A stretch of 32,112 bases of DNA, from the NCBI GenBank assembly GCA_030530285.1, contig JAUMVD010000018.1, positions 1-32,112 of the forward strand, written 5' to 3'. Positions within the stretch are counted from its first letter, which is position 1; every line of letters begins with the position of its first letter. Source of the DNA: Bacillota bacterium. GTDB taxonomy: Bacteria > Bacillota > Clostridia > Peptostreptococcales > Anaerovoracaceae. Positions 7,948 through 15,643 of the stretch are shown piece by piece. The translations under genes and the position numbers were made by a program. The notes under the pieces are model-generated. The model searched no databases. It had not been told where the DNA came from and worked only from the letters and a program-made list of their open reading frames with translations.

Positions 7948-8901
7948 ATGCCATTAATTATACCGGATACACTTCCTGCTGCGGAAACACTGCAGCAGGA
8001 GAATATTTTTACCATGAAACATGCCAGAGCGGCGTCACAGGACATCCGCCCGCTTAAGGTCGTTATCGTGAATCTGATGCCGACGAAGATCGACACGGAG
8101 ACGCAGCTTGCCAGAGTGCTGGCAAACAGCCCGCTGCAGGTGGAGATGACGCTCGTGACCATGGACAGTCATGAATCCACCCACGTGAGCAGAGATCACA
8201 TGCAGGCCTTTTATAAGACAATAGACGAAATCAAGCAGGACTACTTCGACGGCATGATCCTGACAGGAGCGCCGATAGAGCAGATGCCGTTTGAAGAAGT
8301 CGATTACTGGCCGGAGCTGTGCGAGATATTCGAATTCGCCAGAACCCACGTATACAGCAATATGTTCATATGCTGGGGAGCCCAGGCCGCGCTGTACTAT
8401 TACTACGGCATTCCGAAGCATCAGTTGGACGCCAAAGTATTCGGCGTGTTTGAGCAGAGGGTCATCCGTCCTCACAATCCTCTGGTCAGGGGATTCGACG
8501 AGGTGTTCTTCGCGCCGCACTCACGCCACACGGAAGTGCTCCGTGAGGACATCGAAAAGCACAAGGAACTGAGGATACTTGCGGATTCCAAGGTGGGACC
8601 GCACATCATCTCCACGGAGAATGGCCGCCAGATTTTCATACTCGGCCATCAGGAATACGATAAGGCCACGCTGGCGCACGAATATTTCAGAGATGTGAAC
8701 AAAGGCCTGCCGATCAATGTTCCCGAAAACTATTTCAGAAACGATGATCCGGAAGACGAGATCCTGTTCCGATGGAGGAGCCACGCCAATCTGCTGTTCT
8801 CCAACTGGCTGAATTACTATCTCTATCAGGCTACGCCGTATAACCTTGACGATCTCAGAGACGGCAAGGAAGACGCCTGGCGTGAAGCGGTGGGCGAGTG
8901 A
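7948..8901 (+). CDS. metAA: Homoserine O-acetyltransferase, MetA type
   Basis: 317 residues of the MetA family, aligned almost without gaps to E. coli numbering. The nucleophile is Cys142 in FICWGAQAALYY; the other catalytic residues are His234 and Glu236 in LGHQEYD (His235/Glu237 in E. coli). Residue 111, which sets the acyl donor in this family, is Glu (TGAPIEQMPFEEVDYW) where E. coli has Gly; Glu111 is linked to acetyl-CoA use. I therefore predict acetyl, not succinyl, transfer. It makes O-acetylhomoserine for the MetY encoded 38 bases upstream. A GGGGGGG tract upstream of ATG 7948 serves as ribosome site. The stop overlaps the next start. Confidence 0.92.
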   Translation: MPLIIPDTLPAAETLQQENIFTMKHARAASQDIRPLKVVIVNLMPTKIDTETQLARVLANSPLQVEMTLVTMDSHESTHVSRDHMQAFYKTIDEIKQDYFDGMILTGAPIEQMPFEEVDYWPELCEIFEFARTHVYSNMFICWGAQAALYYYYGIPKHQLDAKVFGVFEQRVIRPHNPLVRGFDEVFFAPHSRHTEVLREDIEKHKELRILADSKVGPHIISTENGRQIFILGHQEYDKATLAHEYFRDVNKGLPINVPENYFRNDDPEDEILFRWRSHANLLFSNWLNYYLYQATPYNLDDLRDGKEDAWREAVGE

Positions 8902-9515
8902 TGACAAAGCGCGCGTTCAATCCGGGTTCAATGGTTAATCCGGTGCCTGTCGTTATGGTGAGCTGCGGCAGCATGCAAAAGCCCAACATCATCACCATAG
9001 CATGGACCGGAACGATCAATTCGGATCCGCCCATGACGTATGTGTCCGTCAGGAAAGAGCGGTACTCTCACGATATGATCGCTGATACCGGTGAGTTCGT
9101 CATCAATCTGGTCAATGAGAAACTGACCTTCGCCGCGGACTGGTGCGGGGTCAAGTCCGGCAGGGACTTTGATAAATTCACCGAGCAAAAGCTGACGCCG
9201 GCGCCGGCGAATGTTGTGCGCTGTCCCATCATTGAGGAGTCACCGGTAAACATCGAATGCCAGGTAAAGGAAATCAAAGAACTGGGCTCACACGATATGT
9301 TCATCGCCGAGATCGTCAGCGTTTCCGCCGATGAGGGGATCATTGACGAGAAGGGGGCCATACGCCTGGACAGGGCCGGACTGGTGGCGTACAATCACGG
9401 TCACTACTACGGACTGAGGAAAGAAGAAATCGGCAGATTCGGATATTCCGTCATGAAGCCCAAAACCAGGAAACGCTACGAAGCCCAAAAACGTGCCAGA
9501 CGCAGAAAACGTTGA
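8901..9515 (+). CDS. Flavin reductase-like (flavoredoxin family) FMN-binding protein
   Basis: 204 residues with the split-barrel flavin reductase-like domain: NPVPVVMVSCGS, ITIAWTGTINSDPPMTYVSV and SHDMIADTGEFVINL are typical of the flavoredoxin branch, which binds FMN and transfers electrons in anaerobes. The C-terminus is a very basic tail (KPKTRKRYEAQKRARRRKR), which is unusual and could bind nucleic acid or a partner. The start ATG 8901 overlaps the TGA of metAA; a GTG at 8898 would add one residue. Its stop codon overlaps the -35 of the next promoter. A redox partner for the methionine genes is possible but unproven. Confidence 0.82.
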   Translation: MTKRAFNPGSMVNPVPVVMVSCGSMQKPNIITIAWTGTINSDPPMTYVSVRKERYSHDMIADTGEFVINLVNEKLTFAADWCGVKSGRDFDKFTEQKLTPAPANVVRCPIIEESPVNIECQVKEIKELGSHDMFIAEIVSVSADEGIIDEKGAIRLDRAGLVAYNHGHYYGLRKEEIGRFGYSVMKPKTRKRYEAQKRARRRKR

Positions 9516-9541
9516 CAAATTCAAGGTTTCTGGTTCATAAT
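9512..9541 (+). promoter_or_regulatory. Promoter of the 109-residue protein gene
   Basis: A perfect TTGACA (9512-9517), an 18-bp spacer and CATAAT (9536-9541). The -35 hexamer overlaps the TGA stop of the flavin reductase gene (9513-9515). Confidence 0.7.
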
Positions 9542-9587
9542 AGATTCAGATAAGAGGTTTACAGTCATATGAGAGGAGGACCTTTTT

Positions 9588-9917
9588 ATGGCAAAAGCGG
9601 CAAGAGATAAAAGCGCAGAGAAGGCTGTCAAAGCCAGAATACAGAAAACGCATATAAGGTCATTCAGAGTGGTTGGTTCAGAGCCGGGAGAAAATGAAAC
9701 GATCGTCTATATTCTGCGAATGGTAGGCAGCGACAATTATCTGTTTAAGATCAAGGCTGCCAGAAAACCTGACGGGACGTATGATCTGTCCGGTTTCATT
9801 CCGATCACTGATTGGCAGGAATACGGAGATTACAGAGTATATAATCCGAAACCGGCAAGTGCTGAGGCACTGAAGCCTACGGACGCCGAGAGAAAGAAAT
9901 TCAAAGGCTATAATTGA
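9588..9917 (+). CDS. Small protein of unknown function, 109 residues
   Basis: I do not recognise the family. The N-terminal 25 residues are rich in Lys/Ala/Arg (MAKAARDKSAEKAVKARIQK), followed by a compact region with alternating strands (IRSFRVVG, ETIVYILRMVG, NYLFKIKAARK, YDLSGFIPITDW), then a polar, Pro/Lys-rich tail ending KKFKGYN. No signal peptide or membrane segment. It has its own strong promoter, AGGAGGA seven bases before the ATG and its own terminator, so it is an autonomous and probably well-expressed gene. The basic N-terminus suggests RNA, DNA or ribosome contact, but this is only a guess. Confidence 0.8.
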   Translation: MAKAARDKSAEKAVKARIQKTHIRSFRVVGSEPGENETIVYILRMVGSDNYLFKIKAARKPDGTYDLSGFIPITDWQEYGDYRVYNPKPASAEALKPTDAERKKFKGYN

Positions 9918-9930
9918 TACGATAAATCAA

Positions 9931-9973
9931 AAAGCTGTTGCACTGATTCGTTAGTACAACAGCTTGTTTTTTT
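9931..9973. terminator. Bidirectional intrinsic terminator
   Basis: AAGCTGTTG (9932-9940) pairs perfectly with CAACAGCTT (9957-9965), followed by seven T (9967-9973) on the plus strand and preceded by five A, which give a T tract on the minus strand. It lies between the convergent 109-residue gene and lemA and can serve both. Confidence 0.88.
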
Positions 9974-9995
9974 GTGCTGATCAGAATTCTGATGA

Positions 9996-10550
9996 CTAGA
10001 ATTCGACCTTGACGTTATCTCTTTCGGCAGGGCTTTCGACTTCGTACATTCTGTATCTGGTGAAGTGGAATATGCCTGCGATGATATTGCTCGGGAACGT
10101 CTCGATCTTCGTGTTCATTTCCCTTACCGTAGCGTTATAGTATTTACGGCTGTTGGCGATATCGTTCTCGATGGCATTCAGCTGATCGCTGAGCTGACGG
10201 AAACCCGCGTCGGCTTTGAGCTCCGGATAAGCTTCCGCTGTGGCGATGAGCCTGCCGAGACCTGCTCCCAATACCTTGTTGGCTTCGATCTTTTCGTCTG
10301 CGGTCATGTTGTCATAGGATTGTCTTCTCATGCTGGTCACCGCTTCGAGAGTCGATTTCTCGTGCTCAGCATAGCCTTTGACCGTGTTCACGAGATTCGG
10401 TATGAGATCCCATCGCTTCTTCAGGTAAACGTCCATCGTGGCAAAGGCTTCCTCGATCCTGTTCTTCATCTTGATGAAACTGTTGTATCCGGCTACCGCG
10501 TATATCACGACGATAAGGCCAATGATAACGAAAATAATTAGAACTTTCAT
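9996..10550 (-). CDS. lemA: LemA family membrane protein
   Basis: 184 residues with the LemA layout: an N-terminal membrane anchor (VLIIFVIIGLIVVIYAVAGYN, about residues 3-23), then a helical bundle with the signature YNSFIKMKNRIEEAFATMDVYL, KRWDLIPNLVNTVKGYAEHE and the C-terminal FPSNIIAGIFHF. Role unknown; LemA proteins are often found with TPM-domain or peptidase genes in envelope contexts, but here lemA stands alone. AAGGAGG eight bases before the ATG sets the start. It is divergent from the small-peptide/EcsC/fbp unit and ends at the shared terminator. Confidence 0.92.
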   Translation of the reverse strand: MKVLIIFVIIGLIVVIYAVAGYNSFIKMKNRIEEAFATMDVYLKKRWDLIPNLVNTVKGYAEHEKSTLEAVTSMRRQSYDNMTADEKIEANKVLGAGLGRLIATAEAYPELKADAGFRQLSDQLNAIENDIANSRKYYNATVREMNTKIETFPSNIIAGIFHFTRYRMYEVESPAERDNVKVEF

Positions 10551-10572
10551 GATTCCATCCTCCTTAATTCGT

Positions 10573-10601
10573 ATTTTACTAGATTAGACACTTTCGGGCA
10601 A
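10573..10601 (-). promoter_or_regulatory. lemA promoter
   Basis: On the minus strand: TTGCCC (10601-10596), a 17-bp spacer and TAAAAT (10578-10573), about 25 bases upstream of the lemA ribosome site. Confidence 0.55.
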
Positions 10602-10620
10602 TAAGATATTATTGTATAAT
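10592..10620 (+). promoter_or_regulatory. Promoter for the small-peptide/EcsC/fbp unit
   Basis: A perfect TATAAT at 10615-10620 with only a weak -35 (TTTCGG, 10592-10597, 17-bp spacer). It overlaps the divergent lemA promoter, so the two may compete. Confidence 0.45.
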
Positions 10621-10651
10621 CAAATGAGGAAGACAAAAGGAGAATCATTTT

Positions 10652-10726
10652 ATGACTTACGTTATTGCCGGCATTCTGCTCGTTGGGATGATCGTGGTGT
10701 ACATCCACGATAAGAGAAATAAGTAA
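10652..10726 (+). CDS. 24-residue single-pass membrane peptide
   Basis: ATG to TAA encodes 24 residues: MTYVIAGILLVGMIVVYI followed by HDKRNK. An AAAGGAGA box lies nine bases before the ATG and a TATAAT -10 lies about 30 bases before that, so it is well placed to be translated. Residues 3-18 are a hydrophobic helix long enough to span or nearly span the membrane, and the tail is basic, predicting a cytoplasmic C-terminus. The EcsC gene follows 17 bases later. I do not recognise a family. It could be a small regulatory membrane protein for a neighbour, or a leader peptide. Confidence 0.6.
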   Translation: MTYVIAGILLVGMIVVYIHDKRNK

Positions 10727-10743
10727 TCACGGCGGGGGCAGTA

Positions 10744-11523
10744 ATGACTGATAGCAGGAAACAGGCATTTGAAAACGAATTAAAATACATCAGACGATGT
10801 GAAAGGGATCTTCAGAAACAGGCCATGAGGGCTGATTTTCCGTGGAAAAAAAAGATCGAAAGCAAGATCCCCAGGACAGCTTATGTAAACCTTAAAAAGG
10901 CCTTTGCAAAGGCCTTTGGCATCATATTCGAAAATGGCGTGACCGTCATCGAGAAGACCTTCGATAAAGAAGCGCTGATGCAGGAACACGCAATCAATGA
11001 TGTCAGCGTAGATATCAGCCAGACCAGAGAAGAAATCAAAAATATGAGGACGGAAGCCGCCAAGTCAGACGCGTTCAAATCTCTTTTTACCACAGTAGAG
11101 GGCGTGGGACTTGGTGTTTTTGGTATCGGCATGCCGGATATCGTATTTTTTATCGGATACATACTGAAGGGGATATACGAGACGGCCCTGAAATACGGCT
11201 ATGACTACGATAAACCGGAGGAAAGGTATCTGATACTCAAGATGATGTACGCGGCGATCCAGAAGCGTGAAAACTGGGTTGCGGCGGACATCGAGGTCAA
11301 CGATCTGCTGGAGAACATGGTGATTCCTTCGGAGTTTGACACCACGGAACAGATCGAGAAGACGGCCGATGCCTTTGCGATAGATATGCTGGTAGCCAAA
11401 TTCGTGCAGGGCATCCCGGTGATAGGCGTGCTGGGAGGCCTTACGAACCCGTACTACTACATGAAGATCATGGAGTACATCAGACTGAAATACCATAAAC
11501 GTTATTTGCTGGAAAAGATATGA
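10744..11523 (+). CDS. EcsC family protein
   Basis: 259 residues resembling the EcsC protein family (first seen beside the EcsAB ABC transporter of Bacillus). The family core is visible: PRTAYVNLKKAFAKAFGIIFENG, a glycine-rich hydrophobic stretch TVEGVGLGVFGIGMPDIVFFIGYILKGIYETALKYGYD (about 117-155) that may associate with the membrane, and AKFVQGIPVIGVLGGLTNPYYYMKI near the C-terminus. Function unknown. The gene starts 17 bases after the small membrane peptide, with a G-rich but imperfect ribosome site, and fbp follows 17 bases after its stop. The three probably form an operon. Confidence 0.8.
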   Translation: MTDSRKQAFENELKYIRRCERDLQKQAMRADFPWKKKIESKIPRTAYVNLKKAFAKAFGIIFENGVTVIEKTFDKEALMQEHAINDVSVDISQTREEIKNMRTEAAKSDAFKSLFTTVEGVGLGVFGIGMPDIVFFIGYILKGIYETALKYGYDYDKPEERYLILKMMYAAIQKRENWVAADIEVNDLLENMVIPSEFDTTEQIEKTADAFAIDMLVAKFVQGIPVIGVLGGLTNPYYYMKIMEYIRLKYHKRYLLEKI

Positions 11524-11540
11524 TTTGTTGAAGGAGGTCA

Positions 11541-13493
11541 ATGAAAGTGGTCGATCAGAATCTGCTCAAGAATTTATCAAAACAATATCCCGACGTTAAA
11601 TCCGCGACGGAAGAAATCGTCAATCTGAGCGCGATACTCAGTTTGCCAAAGGGTACCGAGTACTTCCTCAGCGATCTTCACGGAGAGCATGAGGCGTTCA
11701 TACACATGCTCAAGAGCGCGTCCGGAGTCATCAAGAATAAGATCGATGAGATCTTCGGTCCGGACCTGACCAGCGACGAGCGTGACGACGTGGCTTCTCT
11801 GGTATATAACGCAAAGGCAGAGATCAAGAGAAGAAAGGCGTCGGAGCATGACTTTGACAGATGGTGCAAGGAGAGCATCTTCAGGCTGGTGCTGATCCTT
11901 CAGTCTGTAACCAACAAATACACCCAGTCCAAGGTGCGTAAGAGACTCCCGAAGAAATATGCCTATATCATCGACGAGCTTTTGCACGCCAGCGACACGG
12001 ACAACATGGGAAACTATTACACCCAGATCATCAATACGTTGATCGAATACGATGTGGCCGAAGAATTCATCGAGGAGATGACGGAGGTAATCAGCAATCT
12101 GGCGGTGGACAAGCTCCACATCATCGGCGATATCTGGGACAGAGGTTCACATCCTGACAGAATCATGGATTATCTCATGAAATTCCACGACGTGGACTTC
12201 CAGTGGGGCAATCACGATATCGTATGGATGGGCGCGGCTACAGGCAACTGGGCGTGCATCACCAACGTTCTGAGAATGAATATCAGCTACAACAACTTCG
12301 ATATGCTGGAGGTGGGATACGGAATCAACCTGAGACCGCTGGCCACCATGGCGGCGGAGGTCTATGCGGACGACCCGTGTGAGTTCTTCAAGCCAAAGGT
12401 CATCGAAGAAAACAAATACGACCCGGTGGACATGGCGCTGGCCGCCAAGATGAACAAGGCAATCTCGATATGCCAGTTCAAGGTAGAAGGGCAGAGAATC
12501 AAAGCCCATCCGGAGTATAAACTGGATCACAGGCTTTTGCTCGATAAAATCGACTATGAAAAGGGAACCATTAAACTCAAGATGGGCGAATATCCGCTCA
12601 GGGATGCGAACTTCCCGACGATCGATCCGGCGGATCCGTATAAACTGACGGCGGAAGAAGAGGCCATGCTGGATGCCATCGAGGCCGGATTCACCCAGAA
12701 CGAGAAACTGCAGTCCCATATCCGATTCATGTTCACCCACGGCGCGCTCTACACGATATGCAACGGAAACCTGATGTTCCACGGATGCATCCCGATGACG
12801 GCAGACGGCGAATTCGAGAAATGCACGGTGAACGGATTTACGGCATCGGGCAAGGAGTACATGGATTATCTGGACGACCAGGTGAGAAAGGCCTACTACA
12901 ATCCTGACGAGTCTGAGGAAACAGGACGCTCAGGAGATTTGATGTGGTACCTGTGGCTTGGCGCCAAGTCGCCGCTCTTCGGCAAGGACCAGATGACGAC
13001 TTTCGAGAGATGCTTCATCGCGGACAAGGCCACGCATAAGGAACATACGGTACCGTATTACAAACTGATCAACGACAGGGAGATATGCGAGAAGATCCTT
13101 CTGGAGTTCGGGCTGGATCCTAAGACATCCATCGTGCTGAACGGTCACGTGCCGGTGAAGATCAAAGACGGTGAGAGTCCTGTCAAGGGAGGCGGCAAGC
13201 TGTTTATCATCGACGGAGGCATGTCGAAGGCATATCAGAAACAGACGGGAATCGCGGGCTACACCTTCATTATCAACTCACGATACATGGCTTTGGCCGA
13301 GCACAAACCATACACGCCGCTGCAGCCTGACGGTACGCAGGTATTCCATTCACCGCTGATCACGATCGTCAACAATATGCCGAAGAGAATGCTGGTCAGC
13401 GACACCGATCTGGGCAAGGAATTGAAACGTGAACGCGATGAACTGAGCGAGCTCGTGCGCGCCTACAGAAATGGTACGATGAAGGAAAAATAG
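11541..13493 (+). CDS. fbp: Fructose-1,6-bisphosphatase, class III
   Basis: 650 residues, the size expected for the Firmicutes class III FBPase, which converts fructose 1,6-bisphosphate to fructose 6-phosphate in gluconeogenesis. The metallophosphatase-like metal motifs are all present: YFLSDLHGEHEAF (Asp45, His47), HIIGDIWDRGSHPD near 195, and QWGNHDIVWMG near 223. Further conserved blocks include FTHGALYTICNGNLMFHGCIP and IVLNGHVPVKIKDGESPVKGGGKLFIIDGGMSKAYQ. AAGGAGG six bases before ATG 11541. It is the last gene of the EcsC unit and ends before a hairpin at 13554-13582. Confidence 0.96.
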   Translation: MKVVDQNLLKNLSKQYPDVKSATEEIVNLSAILSLPKGTEYFLSDLHGEHEAFIHMLKSASGVIKNKIDEIFGPDLTSDERDDVASLVYNAKAEIKRRKASEHDFDRWCKESIFRLVLILQSVTNKYTQSKVRKRLPKKYAYIIDELLHASDTDNMGNYYTQIINTLIEYDVAEEFIEEMTEVISNLAVDKLHIIGDIWDRGSHPDRIMDYLMKFHDVDFQWGNHDIVWMGAATGNWACITNVLRMNISYNNFDMLEVGYGINLRPLATMAAEVYADDPCEFFKPKVIEENKYDPVDMALAAKMNKAISICQFKVEGQRIKAHPEYKLDHRLLLDKIDYEKGTIKLKMGEYPLRDANFPTIDPADPYKLTAEEEAMLDAIEAGFTQNEKLQSHIRFMFTHGALYTICNGNLMFHGCIPMTADGEFEKCTVNGFTASGKEYMDYLDDQVRKAYYNPDESEETGRSGDLMWYLWLGAKSPLFGKDQMTTFERCFIADKATHKEHTVPYYKLINDREICEKILLEFGLDPKTSIVLNGHVPVKIKDGESPVKGGGKLFIIDGGMSKAYQKQTGIAGYTFIINSRYMALAEHKPYTPLQPDGTQVFHSPLITIVNNMPKRMLVSDTDLGKELKRERDELSELVRAYRNGTMKEK

Positions 13494-13553
13494 TCTGAAA
13501 ATAAAATAACGCAAAAATGCATAAAAGTTACGACTAATTCATCAAAAACTTCT

Positions 13554-13582
13554 AAAACTCCCCTTGAATATAGGGGAGTTTT
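13554..13582 (+). terminator. Terminator-like hairpin after fbp
   Basis: AAAACTCCCC (13554-13563) pairs perfectly with GGGGAGTTTT (13573-13582) around a 9-nt loop. The T tract is short (TTTTGTGG), so termination may be incomplete. The arm overlaps the likely -35 of the next promoter. Confidence 0.7.
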
Positions 13583-13607
13583 GTGGTTTAATTAACACTG
13601 GTATGAT
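13579..13607 (+). promoter_or_regulatory. Promoter of the acyl-CoA dehydrogenase/EtfBA operon
   Basis: An extended -10, TGGTATGAT (13599-13607), with an A/T-rich weak -35 (TTTTGT, 13579-13584, 17-bp spacer). The operator described next begins at the base after it, so repressor binding would cover the transcription start. Confidence 0.6.
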
Positions 13608-13625
13608 TTGTTACAAAAATAACAA
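13608..13625. promoter_or_regulatory. Rex-type redox operator
   Basis: TTGTTACAAAAATAACAA is an 18-bp inverted repeat (TTGTTA, 6-bp spacer, TAACAA; symmetric one base further out on each side). It matches the clostridial Rex consensus TTGTTAAnnnnTTAACAA at 16 of 18 positions counting the four free ones. Rex is an NAD(H)-sensing repressor known to control crt-bcd-etf operons in Clostridium. The site directly follows the -10, the expected place for repression. Confidence 0.8.
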
Positions 13626-13654
13626 ATGTTATTATTAATTAAGGAGGCAATATA

Positions 13655-14797
13655 ATGAACTTTTCACTGACGAAGGAACAAGAATTCGTAAGAAAAATGG
13701 TACGCGATTTTGCCGAAACTGAGGTAGAACCTCTTGCTGCAGACATCGACGCGGAACATAGATTCCCAGAAGAGACTGTAGAAAAGATGGCTCAGTACGG
13801 ACTTCTTGGCGTTCCGTTCCCAACACAGTACGGCGGAGCAGGTGGAGACCACATCTCATACGCTATCACTGTTGAAGAACTTTCAAAGAAGTGCGCTTCA
13901 ACAGGCGTTATCTGCTCAGCTCATACTTCACTGTGCTGCTGGCCTATCTTCAACTGGGGTACTGAAGAACAGAGAAAGAAGTACCTGCCAGACCTGCTTT
14001 CAGGTAAGAAGCTGGGCGCTTTCGGACTGACTGAACCAAACGCTGGTACAGACGCTTCCGGACAGCAGACAAGAGCAGAGGACTGTGGGGACTACTGGCT
14101 GCTGAATGGCGCTAAGGTATTCATCACTAACGGTGGATATGCTGACGTATTCGTAGTCATGGCTATGACTGACAAGTCAAAGGGCAACCACGGTATCTCT
14201 TCATTCATCGTTGAAAAGGGTGACGAAGGTTTCTCAATTGGTAAGACTGAAGATAAGATGGGTATCTGTGCTTCTTCAACTACAGAGCTCATTTTCCAGA
14301 ACTGCAAGATTCCTAAGGACAGACTCCTTGGAGAAATCGGACAGGGCTTCAAAGTTGCTATGTCAACTCTGGACGGCGGACGTATCGGTATCGCTTCACA
14401 GGCTCTGGGTATCGCACAGGGCGCTCTGGATGTAACTGTTGAATACATGAAGGCTAGAAAGCAGTTCGGAAAGAGCCTGTCAAAATTCCAGGCACTGCAG
14501 TTCATGGTTGCTGAACTGGCAACTCAGATCGAAGCTGCAAGACTCCTCGTTTACAGAGCTGCTGATATGAAAGACAAGCACCTGCCTTATGGCCCGGCTG
14601 CTGCAATGGCTAAGTACTTCGCTGCTGAAACTGCAATGCACGTAACGACTAAGTGCGTACAGCTCCACGGCGGATATGGCTACACTAAGGATTATCCAGT
14701 AGAAAGAATGATGAGAGATGCTAAGATCACTGAGATCTACGAAGGAACTACTGAAGTTCAGAAGATGGTTATCGCTGCATCAGTTCTTGGTAAATAA
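13655..14797 (+). CDS. bcd: Short-chain acyl-CoA dehydrogenase (butyryl-CoA dehydrogenase-like)
   Basis: 380 residues, typical for short-chain acyl-CoA dehydrogenases. The N-terminal helical domain starts FSLTKEQEFVRKMVRDFAE; the flavin site is seen in GAFGLTEPNAGTDAS and WLLNGAKVFITNGG; RKQFGKSLSKFQALQF and CVQLHGGYGYTKDYPVERMMRD follow; the catalytic base is Glu363 in EIYEGTTEVQK. It reduces an enoyl-CoA, most simply crotonyl-CoA to butyryl-CoA, with electrons from EtfAB. AAGGAGG seven bases before the ATG. Codons lean to GCT, ACT and GTT, unlike the flanking genes, as expected for a highly expressed gene. Because no crt, hbd or thl gene is adjacent and the EtfA has a ferredoxin domain, a caffeyl-CoA-reductase-like or other enoyl-CoA substrate is also possible. 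Confidence 0.9.
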   Translation: MNFSLTKEQEFVRKMVRDFAETEVEPLAADIDAEHRFPEETVEKMAQYGLLGVPFPTQYGGAGGDHISYAITVEELSKKCASTGVICSAHTSLCCWPIFNWGTEEQRKKYLPDLLSGKKLGAFGLTEPNAGTDASGQQTRAEDCGDYWLLNGAKVFITNGGYADVFVVMAMTDKSKGNHGISSFIVEKGDEGFSIGKTEDKMGICASSTTELIFQNCKIPKDRLLGEIGQGFKVAMSTLDGGRIGIASQALGIAQGALDVTVEYMKARKQFGKSLSKFQALQFMVAELATQIEAARLLVYRAADMKDKHLPYGPAAAMAKYFAAETAMHVTTKCVQLHGGYGYTKDYPVERMMRDAKITEIYEGTTEVQKMVIAASVLGK

Positions 14798-14817
14798 GAG
14801 AGAGGGAGGAATTACAA

Positions 14818-15624
14818 ATGGCATTTAATATTATCGTATGTGCAAAGCAGGTTCCTGATACTAACGTTATCAAGATCAACCCTAAGACTGGTACACTGAT
14901 CAGAGATGGCGTTCCAAGCATCCTGAACAATGACGATGCTAATGCTCTGGAAGAAGCATTAAAGATCAAAGACAAGTTTGATGACGTTCACATCACAGTC
15001 ATCACAATGGGACCTCCGCAGGCTAACGATCTTCTGTTCGAATGTATCGCAAAGGGCGCTGACGAAGGTATCCTCGTATCTGACAGAGCAGTAGGCGGAT
15101 CAGATACATGGGCTACTTCCAACACACTGGAAGCTGCCGTTAAGAAATGGGTTAAGGAAAACGGCGATTATGACCTGATCTTCACTGGCAGACAGGCTAT
15201 CGACGGAGATACTGCTCAGGTTGGTCCACAGCTGGCTGAAAAGCTGGGTCTGCCTCAGGTATCATACGTTGAGGAATTCGAAATCGCTGATGACAGAAAA
15301 TCAGTTACAGTAAAGAGACAGCTGGAAGACGGTTATGAACTCATCGAAGTTGCACTCCCTTGCCTGCTGACTACTATCAAAGAGCTGAACACTCCTAGAT
15401 ACATGACTATCTCCGGAATCTACGGCGAAAAGGAAATGAAGGTATGGAACGCTAAAGACATCGAAGTTGACCTGACTAAGGTTGGTCTCGAAGCATCACC
15501 CACAAATGTATTCAGATCATTCACTCCTGCTCCGAAACAGCCGGGCGTTAAAATCGAAGGCGACAGCGAAAAGGAACAGGCTAAGAACTTACTGATCAAG
15601 CTTAAGGGTAAGCATGTAATCTAA
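14818..15624 (+). CDS. etfB: Electron transfer flavoprotein, beta subunit
   Basis: 268 residues of the EtfB family. The N-terminus FNIIVCAKQVPDTNVIKINPKTG, the stretch FTGRQAIDGDTAQVGPQLAE and the C-terminal end of the domain LLTTIKELNTPRYMTI are diagnostic. With EtfA it carries electrons to the acyl-CoA dehydrogenase encoded just upstream. In clostridial Bcd-EtfAB complexes the beta subunit holds the bifurcating FAD that takes electrons from NADH; the motif GDTAQVGPQ fits that class, but the chemistry is inferred. GGGAGGA precedes ATG 14818, and the gene starts 20 bases after the dehydrogenase stop. Confidence 0.94.
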   Translation: MAFNIIVCAKQVPDTNVIKINPKTGTLIRDGVPSILNNDDANALEEALKIKDKFDDVHITVITMGPPQANDLLFECIAKGADEGILVSDRAVGGSDTWATSNTLEAAVKKWVKENGDYDLIFTGRQAIDGDTAQVGPQLAEKLGLPQVSYVEEFEIADDRKSVTVKRQLEDGYELIEVALPCLLTTIKELNTPRYMTISGIYGEKEMKVWNAKDIEVDLTKVGLEASPTNVFRSFTPAPKQPGVKIEGDSEKEQAKNLLIKLKGKHVI

Positions 15625-15643
15625 GAAGGAGGAGGAAATTTAA

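Noticed and set aside
6924-8162. 412-residue open frame on the minus strand across metY and metAA
   Set aside because: It is antisense to two clear enzymes, has no ribosome site and no recognisable domain; long shadow frames are common opposite this codon usage.
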